The notes beneath the pieces were generated by a model. The model saw only the letters and a list, made by a program, of their open reading frames with translations. It ran no database searches and was not told the DNA's origin. Positions 50,982 to 61,162 of a stretch of DNA of 64,000 nucleotides are shown in pieces. This stretch comes from Pseudomonadota bacterium (GTDB lineage Bacteria; Pseudomonadota; Alphaproteobacteria; Geminicoccales; Geminicoccaceae), in assembly GCA_030549795.1 (NCBI GenBank), contig JAUQQO010000010.1, positions 62,001 through 126,000 of the forward strand. Direction: 5' to 3'. Each line of letters opens with the position of its first letter. The stretch's first letter is position 1. The position numbers and the translations under genes are program-made.

Positions 50982-51601
50982 CGGGCGATCGCCTCGATCT
51001 CCTCGTCTGAGAAGGTGTCGAGCAGCGAGCCCATGGCGGCGTTGTTGGTGCGCTCCTTGAGCCGGAAGGCGCGCATGGTGCTCACAAGGTAAGCGGTGAG
51101 CTGGCCGGCGAGGCGGGGCATGGTGCCGTCGCCCATGAAGTCGGCGCCGTGGCACTCGCGGCACTGGCCTTCTGCGAGCAACCGCTCGACGACGCCGTTT
51201 TCGTCTGCAACCGGCGGCTGATCGACGCGCGGCCAGGGTCGCGCAGCGAAATAGGCGGCGAGCTCGCGCAAATCCTGGCGCGAGAGGTCTTTGACGACCT
51301 CGTTCATCACCTCGTGCTTGCGCGCGCCGTTTTTGTAATCGCGCAGTTGGATGAAGAGGTAGCCCTCGTGCTGACCGTCGACGATCGGAGATTCGGCATA
51401 GTTCGGCACGCCATTTTCACCGTGGCAGGCAAGGCAGGTGGGCACGAGCTCGGCCAAGCGTTCCGAGAGCTGCGGTTCGGGTATCGGTTCCGCCGCCCGC
51501 GGGCGCATCTCCTGCGCGCTCACGGGATCGCCGAGGGTCAGCGTCGCTCCTACGGCGATGCCCGAGAACCAGCGTCGGGCTCGTTGGGTGTGCCTGTCCA
51601 T
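50963..51601 (-). CDS. Dihaem periplasmic cytochrome c (c4-like)
   Basis: This 212-residue cytochrome has a signal peptide cleaved near VSAQ and two class I haem c domains. The haem sites are CLACH at 56-60 and CRECH at 147-151. The order and spacing resemble cytochrome c4 type proteins that shuttle electrons to terminal oxidases. It is the last gene of the cupredoxin-SBP-dehydrogenase-cytochrome operon, so it is the likely electron acceptor, direct or indirect, of the dehydrogenase just upstream (51658-53376). Confidence 0.88.
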   Translation of the reverse strand: MDRHTQRARRWFSGIAVGATLTLGDPVSAQEMRPRAAEPIPEPQLSERLAELVPTCLACHGENGVPNYAESPIVDGQHEGYLFIQLRDYKNGARKHEVMNEVVKDLSRQDLRELAAYFAARPWPRVDQPPVADENGVVERLLAEGQCRECHGADFMGDGTMPRLAGQLTAYLVSTMRAFRLKERTNNAAMGSLLDTFSDEEIEAIARYLGAL

Positions 51602-51657
51602 CCTCGCGACCGCCCGCCCGCGGCCCTTCCGCGCGCGGTCCCTCCCTGAAAACCTCG

Positions 51658-53376
51658 TCATTCCACCAACGTGAATGCGATAATGGCGTTGCCGCGCTTG
51701 AAATCCAGTTGCGCGCTGCCGCCTGCGGCGACAGCGACATATTGCTTGCCGTCGACCGTATAGCTCACCGGCGGCGCGTTCACGCCCGCGCCGGCCTGGA
51801 AGCTCCACAGCCGTGCCCCGGTCGCGGCATCGACGGCATTGAACCGGCCGTTGCCCTCGCCGAAGAACACGAGCCCACCGGCGGTGGCGAGTGCCCCCCC
51901 GATCAGCGGCTGCGGCGTCTTCACTTCCCAGCGGATGGCCCCGGTCCGGTAGTCGACGGCGACCAGCGCGCCCCAATGTTCGTCCGCGGGAGCGACGCGA
52001 AAGGCGCCGCCGAGCCAGAGCTTACCGCCGGGGTAGGGCGTGCTCTGCAGATGGAAGGTCATCGGCTGGTGGATGGCGAGGGCATAGACCAGACCCAGCC
52101 CGGGATGGATCGCCACCGGCGACCAGCCCACCCCACCGTTGGCGCCCGGTGCCATGCGCGTGCCCTCAGGCGTGGGCAAGGCCCACATGTTCTCCTGCGG
52201 CACGATCGGCTCGGAAAAGCGGATGAGCGAGCAGTCCTCGCGCCGGTGGATGTAGATATAGCCGGTCTTGCCGGCGTGCAGCACGGCTGGAACCGTCTGC
52301 CCATTCTCGTCCGGCGCCTCGATGAGCACGGGCGGGCTCACCGCGTCCATGTCCCAGCGATCGTGCGGCACATACTGCAGGTGGCAGTGGTAGCGGCCGG
52401 TGTCGAGGTCCACCGCTACGAGGCTGTTGGTGTAGAGGTTGTCCCCCGGCCGCTGCGAGTCGTCGAGCGGCGGTGCTGGATTGCCCACCACCATGAAGAT
52501 CTTGCGCCCGGCGCGGTCGATGGCCGGCGTCTGCCAGACCGGGCCGCCGAGCCAGCGGTAGGGATCGCCGATGCGCGCGAGCGTCTCCTTTTCTTTGGCG
52601 ATGTCGCGGCGGAGGTCTTTCCCCGTGGCGTCCTTGGTGGCCCACACGCCGACCGAGTTCTCGGGCGTGGTGTAAAACGTCCACAACAGCTTGCCGGTCT
52701 TGGCGTCGAAGGCTTTAAGAAAGCCGCGGATGCCGTATTCGCCACCGCTTGTGCCGATCAGCACTTTCCCCTCGACCACAACCGGCGCCATGGTCTCGGA
52801 ATAGCCGAGTTCGGGATCGGCGATCTGCGTCTCCCACACGAGCTTGCCGGTACGGGAATCGAGCGCGATCAGCTTGGCATCGAGCGTGCCCATAAAGACG
52901 AGGTCTTCATAGACCGCCACGCCGCGGTTGTTGGGGCCGCAGCAATAGGAGGTCACGGGCGAAAGGCGGTGTTTAAAGTGCCAGAGCTGCTCGCCGGTGG
53001 CGGCATCGAGCGCGTAGACGTGGTTGTAGGCGGTGGTCACGTACATCACACCGTCGACCACGACCGGCGTGGTCTCGAGTGATTCGCGCACGTCCACCTG
53101 AAACAACCAGGCCGGCCGCAAGCGGCGGACGTTGGACGTATTGATCTGTGCGTTCGGATAAAACCTCGTCTGCTTGTAGTTGTGATTGGGGTGTAAGAAG
53201 TTGTTGCCGTCACCTTCAGCGAGATCGAGCATGCGCTGTGTCACGAAGCGCAAGTCCGCCGACAGATGCGTGCCCTTGATGGTCTGTGCGCGAGCCGCCT
53301 CTGGCTCGCCGAATGCGTTCAGCGCAACAGTGAGCAGGAGGATCGTGGTCAGCGGGGTCCGGCTTCGACGCAGCAT
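51658..53376 (-). CDS. PQQ-dependent alcohol dehydrogenase, haem-free, divergent type
   Basis: This 572-residue quinoprotein has a signal peptide (about residues 1-30) and an eight-bladed propeller with tryptophan docking repeats such as [11 protein letters not shown]. Vicinal cysteines C145-C146 form the ring that covers PQQ. Metal ligands are E213 and N299, the catalytic base is D342, and D344 sits two residues later, the extra acid found in lanthanide-dependent enzymes. K370 replaces the arginine usual in methanol dehydrogenases at the PQQ contact. There is no CXXCH, so electrons must leave to a separate cytochrome. ATG 53376 is preceded by GGGGAGGAG. The 100-nt upstream gap holds a palindrome GCGCTTAAGCGC. 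Confidence 0.88.
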   Translation of the reverse strand: MLRRSRTPLTTILLLTVALNAFGEPEAARAQTIKGTHLSADLRFVTQRMLDLAEGDGNNFLHPNHNYKQTRFYPNAQINTSNVRRLRPAWLFQVDVRESLETTPVVVDGVMYVTTAYNHVYALDAATGEQLWHFKHRLSPVTSYCCGPNNRGVAVYEDLVFMGTLDAKLIALDSRTGKLVWETQIADPELGYSETMAPVVVEGKVLIGTSGGEYGIRGFLKAFDAKTGKLLWTFYTTPENSVGVWATKDATGKDLRRDIAKEKETLARIGDPYRWLGGPVWQTPAIDRAGRKIFMVVGNPAPPLDDSQRPGDNLYTNSLVAVDLDTGRYHCHLQYVPHDRWDMDAVSPPVLIEAPDENGQTVPAVLHAGKTGYIYIHRREDCSLIRFSEPIVPQENMWALPTPEGTRMAPGANGGVGWSPVAIHPGLGLVYALAIHQPMTFHLQSTPYPGGKLWLGGAFRVAPADEHWGALVAVDYRTGAIRWEVKTPQPLIGGALATAGGLVFFGEGNGRFNAVDAATGARLWSFQAGAGVNAPPVSYTVDGKQYVAVAAGGSAQLDFKRGNAIIAFTLVE

Positions 53377-53476
53377 CGCTCCTCCCCGACGCGGGTGCAC
53401 ACCGCTTGCTGCCGGATAGCCAAGCCCCTTTCTATCAGCAAGCGCTTAAGCGCGCCTGCGACGACGCGTCCGCAGC

Positions 53477-54670
53477 TCAGCTGCGGCAGCGGCTTTCCGG
53501 CTCGTCCACCCCGAGCGTGTCGAGGGTGTTGCGCTGGTGGAGGAACTTCTCGTAGGGCGCGCGGCCGATCACGGCATCGGCGGTGCCGAGCAGGATCGGC
53601 TGGCGCAATTGCCGGTCCCAAAGCCGGAAGGTCGAGGGCGCCCCCTTATAAAGATCGATGGTCGCGTTTTGGTCGAGGAGCGCGGTGCGCACCTTGGCGT
53701 AGTCGACCGAGCGGGCGCGGGTCATGGCATCGAGGACGGCGCGGATCGCCGCCCAGGCGGCGAATTCCGGATCCTGCATCTTGCGCGGGATCGCGAGCGC
53801 CCGCTCGAAGCGCTGCTCGAGCTGCGGTGCGCCTTGACGCTCGAAGGCCCAGTGCCAGGCCGCGGGCACGAGCCCGTGGGTGCCCACCACCGGGCGCGGC
53901 AGCACCGTCTGGTAGGGAAGCGTGCGCCCGAATTCGCCGTCGGTATCGGCGATCACCACCACGTCGTAACTGACGCCCTGGGTCAAAAGGCGGGGGTTGT
54001 TCTGCTCGCGCTGGCGCGGGTCGCGGCCCGAGACGAAGCGGCGCGTCTCGACGATGCGCCCGCCGAAGCGGCGGATGGCGCGCGCGAAAGCCTCGCCCCA
54101 GCGCTCGTCTTCGGCTTCTGGTCCGACCAAGAGCAAAGCGTCGCGCCAGTTCATGACCGCGAGGTGCTGGGCGAGGGCATCGGCGAGCATCGCCCGGCTC
54201 GGGATGATGTGGAAGAGATGCGGCGCGCAGGCCTCGCCGCGCAGCCGGTCGTCGCGCGCGGAGATGTTGAGTAAGGCGAGCTCGCGCCCGCTCGTGCGGG
54301 CAGCGAGTTCGGCCACCATCTCGTCGGGGAGGTCGATGAGGAAGAAGCGGGAGCCGGCTTCGCTCGCGAGCCGATCGAGCCCGGCCAGCACGCCCTCGAG
54401 GTCCTTCGCCCGCACCGCTTCGAGCACGAGTTCGACGCCGATCGCACGACCGATGGCGCGGGCATCGCGCATCGCCACATTCGCTCCGTCCAAGGGCACG
54501 ATGGCCGGGCGGATGGGCACGTTGGCATAGGTGTTGAGCGCCCGGTGGCGGGGGTCGTCCTCGAGGCCGAGGTAGCCGAGGGTGACCCGGGTCGGGGCTT
54601 GCCCGGTCTGCGCAGCCGCCGGCTGGGCGAAGAGGAACAGAGCGATAAGAGCGGCACAGAGCGCGCGCAC
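53477..54670 (-). CDS. ABC substrate-binding protein of PQQ alcohol dehydrogenase system
   Basis: This 397-residue periplasmic binding protein has a cleavable signal (ending PAAAQ) and a type 1 fold with two lobes (LFHIIPSRAMLADALAQHL and YDVVVIADTDGEFGR). The pattern LLNISARDDRLRGE and the WHWAFE segment match the family annotated as the substrate-binding part of a PQQ-linked alcohol dehydrogenase ABC system. Homologues in Pseudomonas (Ped) and Methylorubrum (Lut) are needed for lanthanide uptake. Its partners, the ATPase and ABC-2 permease, lie at 57762-59380. It follows the cupredoxin-like gene by 25 nt. Confidence 0.8.
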   Translation of the reverse strand: MRALCAALIALFLFAQPAAAQTGQAPTRVTLGYLGLEDDPRHRALNTYANVPIRPAIVPLDGANVAMRDARAIGRAIGVELVLEAVRAKDLEGVLAGLDRLASEAGSRFFLIDLPDEMVAELAARTSGRELALLNISARDDRLRGEACAPHLFHIIPSRAMLADALAQHLAVMNWRDALLLVGPEAEDERWGEAFARAIRRFGGRIVETRRFVSGRDPRQREQNNPRLLTQGVSYDVVVIADTDGEFGRTLPYQTVLPRPVVGTHGLVPAAWHWAFERQGAPQLEQRFERALAIPRKMQDPEFAAWAAIRAVLDAMTRARSVDYAKVRTALLDQNATIDLYKGAPSTFRLWDRQLRQPILLGTADAVIGRAPYEKFLHQRNTLDTLGVDEPESRCRS

Positions 54671-54695
54671 GGACGTCGTCCTCGGCCGGCCAGGC

Positions 54696-55115
54696 TCAGC
54701 GGACGACGAATTTGCCGACGGCGCCGCGGGCCTCGTGTCCTTTGAGGGCGAAGGTGAAGTCGCCTGGGCGGATGGGCACGAAATAGAGATCGACCTTGCC
54801 GTCCTCGTCGAATTCGATGCCCTCGATACCTCCGATGGGATGGACCTCGATGCCGGCGATGACGATCTGGGAGATCCACGCGTTGCGGAAAAGATCGGGT
54901 GCGACGAACATCACTTCGTCACCGGCCTTCGAATCGATGGTGAGCCGATAGTATTTGCCGGTCTCGAGCTGAAATTCTTTTTTGGAGAACTGGAGGTCCT
55001 TGTCGATCGCCAATTCGAGGCGCGTCGGCCGGGTGGCGAGGTTGCCGGCGGCGTACGCCGATCCCACGACCGCGAGCCCGACACATCCGAGCAGCATAGC
55101 CCGACGCAGCATCAC
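54696..55115 (-). CDS. Exported cupredoxin-like protein lacking the copper cysteine
   Basis: This 139-residue periplasmic protein has a signal peptide (ending AYAAG) and a cupredoxin-like beta domain: YRLTIDSKAGDEVMFVAPDLF and a C-terminal LYFVPIRPGDFTFALKGHEARG. The mature part has no cysteine and only two histidines, so a normal type 1 copper site is not possible. It may bind another metal or act as a scaffold. It starts the minus-strand operon that runs through the SBP, dehydrogenase and cytochrome. M1 (55115) and M2 (55112) are both possible starts. Confidence 0.72.
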   Translation of the reverse strand: MMLRRAMLLGCVGLAVVGSAYAAGNLATRPTRLELAIDKDLQFSKKEFQLETGKYYRLTIDSKAGDEVMFVAPDLFRNAWISQIVIAGIEVHPIGGIEGIEFDEDGKVDLYFVPIRPGDFTFALKGHEARGAVGKFVVR

Positions 55116-55143
55116 CTCGCCTCCCTGCCGGTCTCAAGTTTAA

Positions 55144-55181
55144 CTTATGGAAGCAATAAGCACAGCTTAGAAGGGTGTCAA
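55144..55181 (-). promoter_or_regulatory. Predicted promoter and palindrome of the cupredoxin-dehydrogenase operon
   Basis: On the minus strand a perfect TTGACA (55181-55176) is followed after 17 nt by TATTGC (55158-55153). An inverted repeat CTTAT-N7-ATAAG (55144-55148 and 55156-55160) covers the -10 and could be an operator. The divergent ABC importer gene starts at 55261, so a regulator bound here could affect both. Confidence 0.5.
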
Positions 55182-55260
55182 GCCTACGCAGCCGTGCCAG
55201 CTCTTGTCGGGCTCGCGACGGCGTCTCATCTCACGAGCGATCATACGGGGGAGGCAGGGG

Positions 55261-56247
55261 ATGGACCGACGAACCACGCTTCGGCTCGCCGCCGGCACGG
55301 CGGCGCTCGCCCTTTTAAGCCCAGCACTTCGTGCCGCTGATCTCGGGGTGATCCGCGCCGGCGTGTTGCGCTTCGGCACGGTGAGCTGGGAACTCGACGT
55401 TCTCAAACACCACGGTCTCGACCGCAAGGAAGGGTTCACCCTTGACGTTACCGCCTTCGCCTCCAACGACGCCGCGGATGTGGCGTTGTTGGGCGATGCC
55501 GTGGACATGATCGTCGAGGACTGGCTGTGGGTGAGCCGCCAGCGCGCCGAAGGGGTGCTCTTATCCTTCATTCCCTATTCCTCCAACGTCGGCTTTGTCG
55601 TCGCCCGTCCCGAGCGCGGCATCCGCTCGCTTGCCGATCTTGCCGGCAAGACCCTGGGTGTGGCCGGGGGCGCGCTCGACAAGGGCTGGCTTTTGGTGCA
55701 GGCGCTCGCGCGCAAACAGGGCATCGATCTCGCCAAGGCGGCCAAAGTGGTCTACGGCGCACCGCCCTTGCTCTCCGAAAAGCTCAAGCAGGGCGAGCTC
55801 GATGCCGCGCTTTTGTATTGGCACTTCGCCGCGCGGCTGGAGGCGCAGGGTTATCCCAAGGTGATCGGTGTCGCCGAGGCGCAAGAAGCCCTCGGTGTGC
55901 CCGCTTCTACCCCCCAGCTCGGCTATGTGTTCAAAGAGAGTTGGGCCAAAGCCGCGCCCGAGCGCATCGCCGCCTTCGCCCGCGCCTCGCGCGCCGCCAA
56001 GGCCATCATGAAGGAAAGCGACGCCGAATGGGAGCGCATCCGGCCGCTCACCCGCGCCGAGGACGATGCCACGCTCGCCATGCTGCGCGACCGCTACCGC
56101 GAGGGCATCGTCACGAGCTGGGGCGATGCCGAGCGCGCTGCTGCGGCCAAGCTCTATGCGGTGCTCGCCGAGCTCGGTGGCGAACAGCTGGTCGGCAAGT
56201 CCAAGACCCTCGTCGATGGGACTTTCTGGCCCCTTGTCCGCTACTGA
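55261..56247 (+). CDS. Tat-exported SsuA/NMT1-like substrate-binding protein
   Basis: This 328-residue periplasmic binding protein begins with a twin-arginine type signal (DRRTTLRLAAG). The mature domain has the NMT1/SsuA features, including GVAGGALDKGWLL. Family members bind sulfonates, nitrate, taurine, thiamine precursors or urea; nothing here fixes the ligand. ATG 55261 has GGGGGAGGCAGGGG upstream. It starts the operon that continues through its own permease and ATPase and then the Ped/Lut-type genes and the second dehydrogenase. Confidence 0.85.
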   Translation: MDRRTTLRLAAGTAALALLSPALRAADLGVIRAGVLRFGTVSWELDVLKHHGLDRKEGFTLDVTAFASNDAADVALLGDAVDMIVEDWLWVSRQRAEGVLLSFIPYSSNVGFVVARPERGIRSLADLAGKTLGVAGGALDKGWLLVQALARKQGIDLAKAAKVVYGAPPLLSEKLKQGELDAALLYWHFAARLEAQGYPKVIGVAEAQEALGVPASTPQLGYVFKESWAKAAPERIAAFARASRAAKAIMKESDAEWERIRPLTRAEDDATLAMLRDRYREGIVTSWGDAERAAAAKLYAVLAELGGEQLVGKSKTLVDGTFWPLVRY

Positions 56248-57040
56248 ACTCGCCGCCGCGGCCTCTTCCGCCGCAGCCGCCCGCTCGCGCCGCTTCGAGC
56301 CGCGGCGCCTGCTCGCCCCCCTTTCGGTCCTCGTGCTCGCGGGCCTGTGGGCGGCGACCGCCTGGCTCCTCGATTCCCCCCGCCTCTTTCCCAGTCCCGC
56401 GCTCGTGCTCGAGGCGATCCTGCGCGAGTTCCGAGCCGGCGAGCTCCTGATCCACCTCGGCTGGACGCTCATGCGGGTGGCCGTGGCATTCCTGCTCGCC
56501 ATGGCGATCGGGGCGGCGATCGGCATCGCCATGGGCCGCATGGCACTCATCGACGACTTCGGCCGCCCGTGGCTGCTGTTCTTCCTCAATTTGCCAGCGC
56601 TCGTCACCATCGTCCTGTGTTACATCTGGCTCGGCCTGGGCGAAGTCGCCGCCGTGGTCGCGGTCGCCATCAACAAGATCCCCAACGTCGCGGTCACCCT
56701 GCGCGAAGGAGCCAAGGCCCTCGATCAGGCGCTCTTCGAGATGGCACAGGTCTTCGCCGTTCCCAAACGCCTCGTGCTCGAGCACATCGTGCTCCCGCAG
56801 CTCGCCCCCTATTTCTTGGCTGCTGCGCGCTCAGGTCTGGCGCTCGTGTGGAAGATCGTGCTCGTGGTGGAGCTCTTGGGCCGCCCGAACGGAGTGGGCT
56901 TTCAGATCCACTCCGCCTTCCAGCTGTTCGACGTCGCCACCGTGCTCGCCTACGCCTTGGCCTTCATGGCGGTGGTGCAGCTCATCGAATGGGCGGGATT
57001 CCAACCGCTCGCGCGGAGGCTCGAGCGGTGGCGGCGCTGA
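56216..57040 (+). CDS. SsuC-like ABC importer permease
   Basis: This 274-residue binding-protein-dependent permease has about six membrane helices. The EAA-type loop is visible around EMAQVFAVPKRLVLEHIVLPQ, which contacts the ATPase. It overlaps the binding-protein gene by 32 nt and the ATPase gene by 13 nt. The overlap supports one tightly coupled unit. A TTG at 56234 is an alternative start. Confidence 0.86.
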   Translation: MGLSGPLSATELAAAASSAAAARSRRFEPRRLLAPLSVLVLAGLWAATAWLLDSPRLFPSPALVLEAILREFRAGELLIHLGWTLMRVAVAFLLAMAIGAAIGIAMGRMALIDDFGRPWLLFFLNLPALVTIVLCYIWLGLGEVAAVVAVAINKIPNVAVTLREGAKALDQALFEMAQVFAVPKRLVLEHIVLPQLAPYFLAAARSGLALVWKIVLVVELLGRPNGVGFQIHSAFQLFDVATVLAYALAFMAVVQLIEWAGFQPLARRLERWRR

Positions 57041-57761
57041 GCGTGGTGGTGGTGCGCAAGCGGTTCCCGGCCGTGGGCGCCGCGCCCGAAAAGCTCGTCC
57101 TGCATGATCTGCGCTTTCGCGTCGCAGCCGGTGAGACGGTGGCCGTGCTCGGGCCCTCGGGTTGCGGCAAGACCACGCTTTTGAACCTGATCGCTGGGCT
57201 CGATAGGGAGTTCGAGGGCCGGATCGAGCGCCCGGCCGGCCGGCTCGCCTTCGTCTTTCAAGAGCCGCGCCTTCTTCCCTGGCGAACGGTCGAAGACAAT
57301 CTGCGTTTTGTACTCGACGGCGTGCCCGATGCCTCAGCGCGCATCCGCACCGCGCTCGGCGAAGTCGAGCTGCCCGAGGTGGGGCCCGTTTACGCCTCGC
57401 GCCTTTCCCTCGGCATGGCGCGACGGGTGGCGCTTGCCCGTGCGCTCGTGGTCCGCCCGAGCCTTTTGCTCTTGGACGAGCCCTTCGTCTCGCTCGACCA
57501 GCCCACCGCCTGGCGGCTGCGGCTGTTGCTCCTCGAGCTCTTGGCCCGCCACCGCACCACCACATTGATCGTCACCCACGAGCCGCGCGAGGCGGTGATG
57601 CTCGCCGATCGCATCCTGCTCTTAAGTGCCGCCCCGGCGCGGCTGCGCGCCGAGCTCGCCGTGCCGCTCAGCTTCGACGAGCGACGCGAGCAGGCGCGGA
57701 TCGAGGCGGTCGCCCGCGCTCTGCTCCCCGATCTCCGTGAACCTATAGCCGCCGAGGCCGC

Positions 57762-57765
<4 letters not shown>
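57028..57765 (+). CDS. SsuB-like ABC importer ATPase
   Basis: This 245-residue ATPase has Walker A GPSGCGKTTL, the Q loop in FVFQEPRLLPW, the signature SLGMARRVAL (a known variant of LSGGQ in this subfamily), Walker B LLLLDEPF and the H-loop VTHEP. With 55261-57040 it forms a complete SsuABC-like importer. The start is GTG 57028, inside the permease gene. Confidence 0.9.
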
Positions 57766-58510
<745 letters not shown>

Positions 58511-58514
<4 letters not shown>

Positions 58515-59380
58515 GCAGCGAGCCCCGCCTCATCCGCGACCTCGCACCGGCGGCCCCGGCAGCGCCGCGGCCGAACCGGCTCGCCCATGCCTTGCGCGCC
58601 CTCGAAGTCGTCGCGCTGCGCGAACTGTTGCGCTTTTTGGGCCAGCGCGAGCGCTTTTTCTCGGCCATGGTGCGGCCGCTTGTGTGGCTGTTCATCTTCG
58701 CTGCCGGCTTTCGCAACGTCTTGGGCGTCTCGATCCAAGAACCCTATTCGACGTACGTACTCTACGAGCTCTACATCACCCCGGGGCTCGTCGGCATGAT
58801 CCTTTTGTTCTCGGGCATGCAAGGCGCCCTCTCGATGGTCTATGATCAAGAAATGGGCTCGATGCGCGTGTTGCTCGTGAGCCCCTTGCCGCGCTGGTTT
58901 TTGCTCTCGGCCAAGCTCTTGGGGATCGTCTTCGTCGCCACCCTGCAAGCCTATGTCTTTTTGCTCATCGCCCGTATCTACGGGGTCGATCCGCCCCTTT
59001 TGGGTTACCTCTACGCGCTGCCGGCGATCCTTTTGGGCGGGCTCATGCTGGGTGCGCTCGGCCTTTTGCTCTCCTCGCTCATTCGCCAACTCGAGAACTT
59101 CGCCGGGGTGATGAACTTCGTGATCTTCCCGATGTTCTTTGCGAGCTCGGCCCTTTATCCTTTGTGGCAGGTGCGCGAGTCCTCGCAAATCCTTTACGAG
59201 ATCTGCGCCTTCAACCCCTTCACCCACGCCGTCGAGCTCATCCGCTTCGCGCTCCACGAGAAGTTCGCAGCCGCCGACTGTGCCTGGACGGCCTTTTGGA
59301 CCGTCGTCTTCCTCGCCCTCGCCTTCCGCGGCTATGACCCGGTCAAGGGCTTTACCGCCCGCACCGGCAAGGCCGAGTGA
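58511..59380 (+). CDS. ABC-2 type permease, PedC-like
   Basis: This 289-residue ABC-2 membrane protein has about six helices and motifs YDQEMGSMRVLLVSP and NPFTHAVELIRFALHEKF. It is the permease partner of the ATPase just upstream. ABC-2 permeases are usually exporters, yet this one is associated with a periplasmic binding protein in PQQ alcohol clusters and with lanthanide uptake in Ped/Lut systems. The transport direction is unresolved. The start is GTG 58511. Confidence 0.86.
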
Positions 59381-59401
59381 TCTCTTCAAAAGTCCCCACA
59401 C

Positions 59402-59432
59402 TTGACAGATCCATCCAAGCCGACGCTACCAA
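59402..59432 (+). promoter_or_regulatory. Possible promoter of the second PQQ dehydrogenase
   Basis: A perfect TTGACA (59402-59407) lies in the 83-nt gap before the dehydrogenase. The best -10 candidate is TACCAA (59427-59432) with a long 19-nt spacer. Weak on its own, but the gap is larger than other joins in this operon and would allow separate high expression of the enzyme. Confidence 0.3.
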
Positions 59433-59463
59433 TAGTCCATCATGAGAGGATCGGGAGGCGATC

Positions 59464-61152
59464 GTGAGCTCAACACAGAAATTGTTGGCGGGCTGCGCCG
59501 CTTGGGCCCTGCTCGCCAGTGCCGGGGCGGCCTCGGCCATGGACAAAGAATGGCCGATCTACGGCGGTAATTACGCCAACTGGCACTACAGCACGCTCAC
59601 CCAGATCAATAAGGACAACGTCAAAAGGTTGTCTTTTGCGTGGGCGCGCTCGCTCGGCAACGCTTTTTCACAAGAGACGACGCCGCTGGTCATCGGCGAT
59701 ACGCTGTTCGTGACGAGCGCCAACGGACCCCAGTACGTCATGGCGCTCGATGCCGCCACCGGTGCCATCCGCTGGAAGGTCGAGCTCGAGATGCCGGCCG
59801 GCGTGCAACAATACGCCTGTTGCGGTGTCGTCAACCGCGGTGTGGCCTATAGCGACGGCATGATCTACGTCGGCCGACTCGACGGCGCGATTTCCGCGTT
59901 CGATGCCAAGACCGGCGAAGAAAAATGGACGACGGAGATCGTCGACTACAAACAAGGTTCCGTGATCACTTCGCCTCCGCTGGTCGTCAAGGACCTCGTC
60001 ATCTCGGGCTTCGGCGGTGGCGAATATGGGGCGCGCGGCTATATCGTGGCGCTTGATAAAAAGACCGGCAAAGAGCGCTGGAAGACCTGGACGGTTCCCG
60101 GCCCCGGCGAGCCCGGCAACGAGAGCTGGAAGGGCGATTCTTGGAAGTATGGCGGCGGCACGGTGTGGCTCGTGGGCTCGTACGATCCCGAGCGCAACCT
60201 CGCCTATTTCGGCACCTCCAATCCCGCACCCTGGGCGGCGCATGTGCGCGGTCCCAACACTTCGGACTACGGCCCCTTCACCAACAAATGGACGGCGGCG
60301 ACGATCGCCATCAACCCCGACAACGGCGCGATCGTCTGGGGCTTTCAGGGCACCCCGCACGATGCCTGGGACTATGACGGGGTCAACGAACTTGTGCTCG
60401 TCGACATCGACGTCACCGGTGACGGACGCCCCGATCCGGTCGGGTTAAAGGCCGACCGCAACGGCTTTTTCTTCGTCCTCGACCGCATCACCGGCAAAGC
60501 GCTTAAAGCCGATCCGTTCGTCTATACCAACTGGGCCAAGGGCTTCGACCTCGCCGCCCAGCGTCCGATCGAAGATCCGGCCAAACGCCCCGGGCTCAAA
60601 AAACGGGCTGTCGACATCTGCCCCAATCTCATCGGTGGCAAGAACTGGATGCCGATGGCCTGGAGCCCGGATACCAAGCTCGTCTATATTCCTGCCAACA
60701 ATCTCTGCATGGACATGGAGGACAGCGAGGTCGAATACAAGCGCGGCTCCTTCTACCTCGGCAAAGATTTCCCGACCAAACCCGGCCCTGGTGGATATTT
60801 GGGCGAGCTCATCGCCTGGGACCCGGTAGCGGGCAAGAAGGTGTGGAGCATCAAAGAGAAGTGGCCGTTCAATGGCGGGGTGCTCGCAACCGCCGGTGGG
60901 CTCGTCTTCGCCGGCAACTACGCGGGCGAGTTCCGCGCCATCGATGCCAAGACCGGTGAGATCCTGTGGAAAAAACAGCTGGGCTCGGGCATCCACGCCG
61001 CCCCTGCGACCTACGAAGCGGGCGGCAAGCAATATGTGGTGGTGGCGGTCGGCCGCTCGGAGACCATCCCCGGTTTCTTAGGTGAGATCGGCCGCCAGAT
61101 GATCGAGGCCCAGCCCACCGGCGGCATGCTCTTTGCCTTTGCGATCGAATAA
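59464..61152 (+). CDS. XoxF-like PQQ-dependent methanol/ethanol dehydrogenase, lanthanide-type
   Basis: This 562-residue periplasmic quinoprotein has a signal peptide (to about residue 25, ASAMD) and an eight-bladed propeller with tryptophan docking repeats such as DAKTGEEKW. Vicinal disulfide C119-C120, metal ligands E187 and N253, catalytic D303 and the extra acid D305 (PHDAWDYDG) are all present, as is R332 in KADRNG. D305 is the signature of lanthanide-dependent XoxF or PedH enzymes; calcium enzymes have a small residue there. There is no haem motif. Substrate could be methanol, ethanol or other alcohols. GTG 59464 has GGGAGG upstream. It is followed by a strong hairpin and the fused MoxJ-cytochrome gene. 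Confidence 0.9.
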   Translation: MSSTQKLLAGCAAWALLASAGAASAMDKEWPIYGGNYANWHYSTLTQINKDNVKRLSFAWARSLGNAFSQETTPLVIGDTLFVTSANGPQYVMALDAATGAIRWKVELEMPAGVQQYACCGVVNRGVAYSDGMIYVGRLDGAISAFDAKTGEEKWTTEIVDYKQGSVITSPPLVVKDLVISGFGGGEYGARGYIVALDKKTGKERWKTWTVPGPGEPGNESWKGDSWKYGGGTVWLVGSYDPERNLAYFGTSNPAPWAAHVRGPNTSDYGPFTNKWTAATIAINPDNGAIVWGFQGTPHDAWDYDGVNELVLVDIDVTGDGRPDPVGLKADRNGFFFVLDRITGKALKADPFVYTNWAKGFDLAAQRPIEDPAKRPGLKKRAVDICPNLIGGKNWMPMAWSPDTKLVYIPANNLCMDMEDSEVEYKRGSFYLGKDFPTKPGPGGYLGELIAWDPVAGKKVWSIKEKWPFNGGVLATAGGLVFAGNYAGEFRAIDAKTGEILWKKQLGSGIHAAPATYEAGGKQYVVVAVGRSETIPGFLGEIGRQMIEAQPTGGMLFAFAIE

Positions 61153-61162
61153 GCGCTGGCGT

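Noticed and set aside
48918-51164. Extended 748-residue minus-strand frame for the beta-propeller
   Set aside because: The extra N-terminus is antisense to the ankyrin gene. The signal peptide and strong Shine-Dalgarno place the start at 49901.
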